From assembly GCA_023433185.1 (NCBI GenBank), contig JAEZEN010000532.1, positions 1 to 16,070 on the forward strand: a stretch of DNA of 16,070 nt, given 5' to 3'. The position numbers were made by a program, and so were the translations under genes. This stretch comes from Pseudomonadota bacterium (GTDB lineage Bacteria; Pseudomonadota; Alphaproteobacteria; Rhizobiales; Kaistiaceae). Shown in pieces: positions 14,945 through 16,070 of this stretch. Within the stretch, counting starts at the first letter, position 1, and each line of letters begins with the position of its first letter. The notes under the pieces were generated by a model. The model had not been told where the DNA came from. It did not search any database and worked only from the letters and a program-made list of their open reading frames with translations.

Positions 14945-14964
14945 CGTCAGTGACGGGCGTCACA
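14945..14964 (-). promoter_or_regulatory. CRP-like operator upstream of RTX gene 2
   Basis: Contains GTGACG-GG-CGTCAC (perfect inverted repeat), preceded by CGTCA so that three CGTCA/TGACG half-sites lie in a row, exactly as in front of RTX gene 1. It lies 64 nt before the RTX start and 180 nt before the divergent LuxR-type gene, so it could affect either. Confidence 0.65.
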
Positions 14965-15144
14965 CCGCGCACGGGGGGCGGTCGCGGCCTCACAAATCGA
15001 ATTGCTCGCGGGCCGGGGGGCGACTAGGCTCGCGGTGCGAATCCGGCCGGGGCGGGGGCATCGGGCGGAGATGGAGAAGAAGCCCCCGCGGGGTTCCGGG
15101 GACTGGGGCGCTGCCTGGGGCGGCGTGGTGGGAGTTCAGGGGAA

Positions 15145-15870
15145 ATGGCGACCGACGAGCCGCGGAATCCGCTGCTCCTGCAGGCGTTTGCGATCATCGA
15201 CGAGGCGCCGGACGTCGAGGCCGCGGTCACGCGCCTGCGCGACCTGATGGGCGTCGACCACCTCGTCTACCATTCGTCCAAGCTCGGCGTCAGCCCGTCG
15301 ATCGATCCCTATATCCGGCTCACCTACCCGGCCTCGTGGATCAAGCAGTACCTGACGATGAACTATGTCGACCTCGACCCGGTGCTGAAGGAGGGGTTCA
15401 CCCGCACGCTGCCCTTCGACTGGACGGAGCTCAAGGTCGAGAGCGAGGCCCAGGGCGCGTTCCTCATGGATGCGCTCGCCCACGGCGTCGGCCCGCATGG
15501 CATGTCGATCCCGGTGCGCAGCAAGCAGGGCCACCGCGGGCTGTTCTCGATCTCCTTCGCGCGCACGGCGGAAGAGTGGCAGGACTTCAAGGAACGGCAC
15601 CTCGACGATGCCATCGCCATCGCCCACCGCATCCACCAGCGGGTGATCAGCGAGGTCTTCGGCGAGGACCATCCGCACCTCACCGACCGCGAGGTCGAGT
15701 GCCTCAGGCTGACCGCGATCGGCAAGGATGCCGGCGACATCGCCCTCATCCTCGGCATCTCGCCCCATACGGCGCGGGACTACCTCAAGTCGGCGCGCTT
15801 CAAGCTCGACTGCGTCACCTCCGCCCAGGCGGTGACCAAGGCGGTCCAGCTCGGCCTCCTGGTGATCTGA
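15145..15870 (+). CDS. LuxR-family AHL-type transcriptional regulator
   Basis: A 241-residue regulator with an N-terminal autoinducer-binding domain (about 15-165) and a C-terminal LuxR helix-turn-helix (about 178-239). All six residues normally conserved in AHL receptors are present: Trp65, Tyr69, Asp78, Pro79, Trp93 and Gly119. The DNA-binding domain carries LTDREVECLRL and Glu183, Leu187 and Gly193, which are also invariant in the family. It should therefore sense an acyl-homoserine lactone or a similar lipid signal. No luxI synthase is visible within the window, although one could lie beyond 16070. The start ATG follows AGGGGA closely. It is divergent from RTX gene 2, making the RTX/acylation genes plausible targets; this is inferred from position. 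Confidence 0.92.
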   Translation: MATDEPRNPLLLQAFAIIDEAPDVEAAVTRLRDLMGVDHLVYHSSKLGVSPSIDPYIRLTYPASWIKQYLTMNYVDLDPVLKEGFTRTLPFDWTELKVESEAQGAFLMDALAHGVGPHGMSIPVRSKQGHRGLFSISFARTAEEWQDFKERHLDDAIAIAHRIHQRVISEVFGEDHPHLTDREVECLRLTAIGKDAGDIALILGISPHTARDYLKSARFKLDCVTSAQAVTKAVQLGLLVI

Positions 15871-15985
15871 CGCGCGCCATTTGAATCGAAGTCGAACGAT
15901 CGGCCGCAGCCGCGATTCACTCTTTCCCCGGGTCTTCCTTGCGCTCGCTGCGCCACCCAACAAGATGCGATGGGCGGCCCTCGGA

Positions 15986-16014
15986 GTCGCGGCCGGCGCG
16001 GCGCCGGCTGCGAC
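15986..16014. terminator. Strong stem-loop downstream of the luxR-type gene
   Basis: GCCGGCGC-G-GCGCCGGC is a perfect inverted repeat (15992-16008) and extends outward with one G-U pair to a stem of about 14 bp. It lies 115 nt after the stop codon. No U-tract follows, so it is only a candidate terminator. I see no gene in the remaining 15871-16070 sequence. Confidence 0.4.
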
Positions 16015-16070
16015 GCGGCCCCGAAGGCCCGAGGGGCGTTGGGGGCGCGGTGGGGACATGCTTGGGGTGG

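Noticed and set aside
15136..16059. 307-codon open frame on the minus strand
   Set aside because: Antisense to the LuxR-type gene; composition and lack of motifs mark it as a shadow.

Overview
The window reads as chromosomal DNA of a GC-rich alphaproteobacterium, most likely of the Rhizobiales/Hyphomicrobiales. The reasons are the very high GC content, a NodE-like ketoacyl-ACP synthase, a general-stress (EcfG-type) promoter, a full-length AHL-type LuxR regulator and CCCTCCCCCTTGCAGGG-type intergenic palindromes. No species can be named from the sequence alone.

Left part (1-5993, + strand): a BMP-family nucleoside-type ABC importer. It consists of the 3' end of the binding-protein gene, a double ATPase and two permeases. 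After a gap holding a decayed toxin-antitoxin pair (4150-4631, minus strand) comes a CodA-type cytosine deaminase. Together these suggest nucleoside/nucleobase uptake and salvage. A pair of inverted palindromic repeats sits between the binding-protein and ATPase genes.

Middle (5969-10437, minus strand): a DUF763 protein whose 3' end overlaps the deaminase gene tail to tail, a membrane sensor with two PAS domains plus GGDEF and EAL domains (cyclic di-GMP turnover, 5' end apparently disturbed), and a small DUF1328 membrane protein preceded by a clear EcfG-type promoter.

Right part (10536-15870): the most interesting region. A specialised acyl carrier protein and a NodE-like ketoacyl-ACP synthase overlap in one operon (minus strand). 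Divergent from them is a HlyC-like protein acyltransferase that lacks the usual catalytic histidine. Two small cysteine-free RTX calcium-binding proteins follow on the minus strand, and then a LuxR-type regulator with an intact AHL-binding signature. Both RTX genes carry the same CRP-like palindrome (GTGACG-NN-CGTCAC) 64-77 nt before their starts, and a segment of about 30% GC lies upstream of the first. My hypothesis is a dedicated acyl-chain supply, an acyltransferase and secreted RTX proteins forming one regulated system. No type I secretion genes or luxI are in the window, so this rests on gene neighbourhood and family knowledge.
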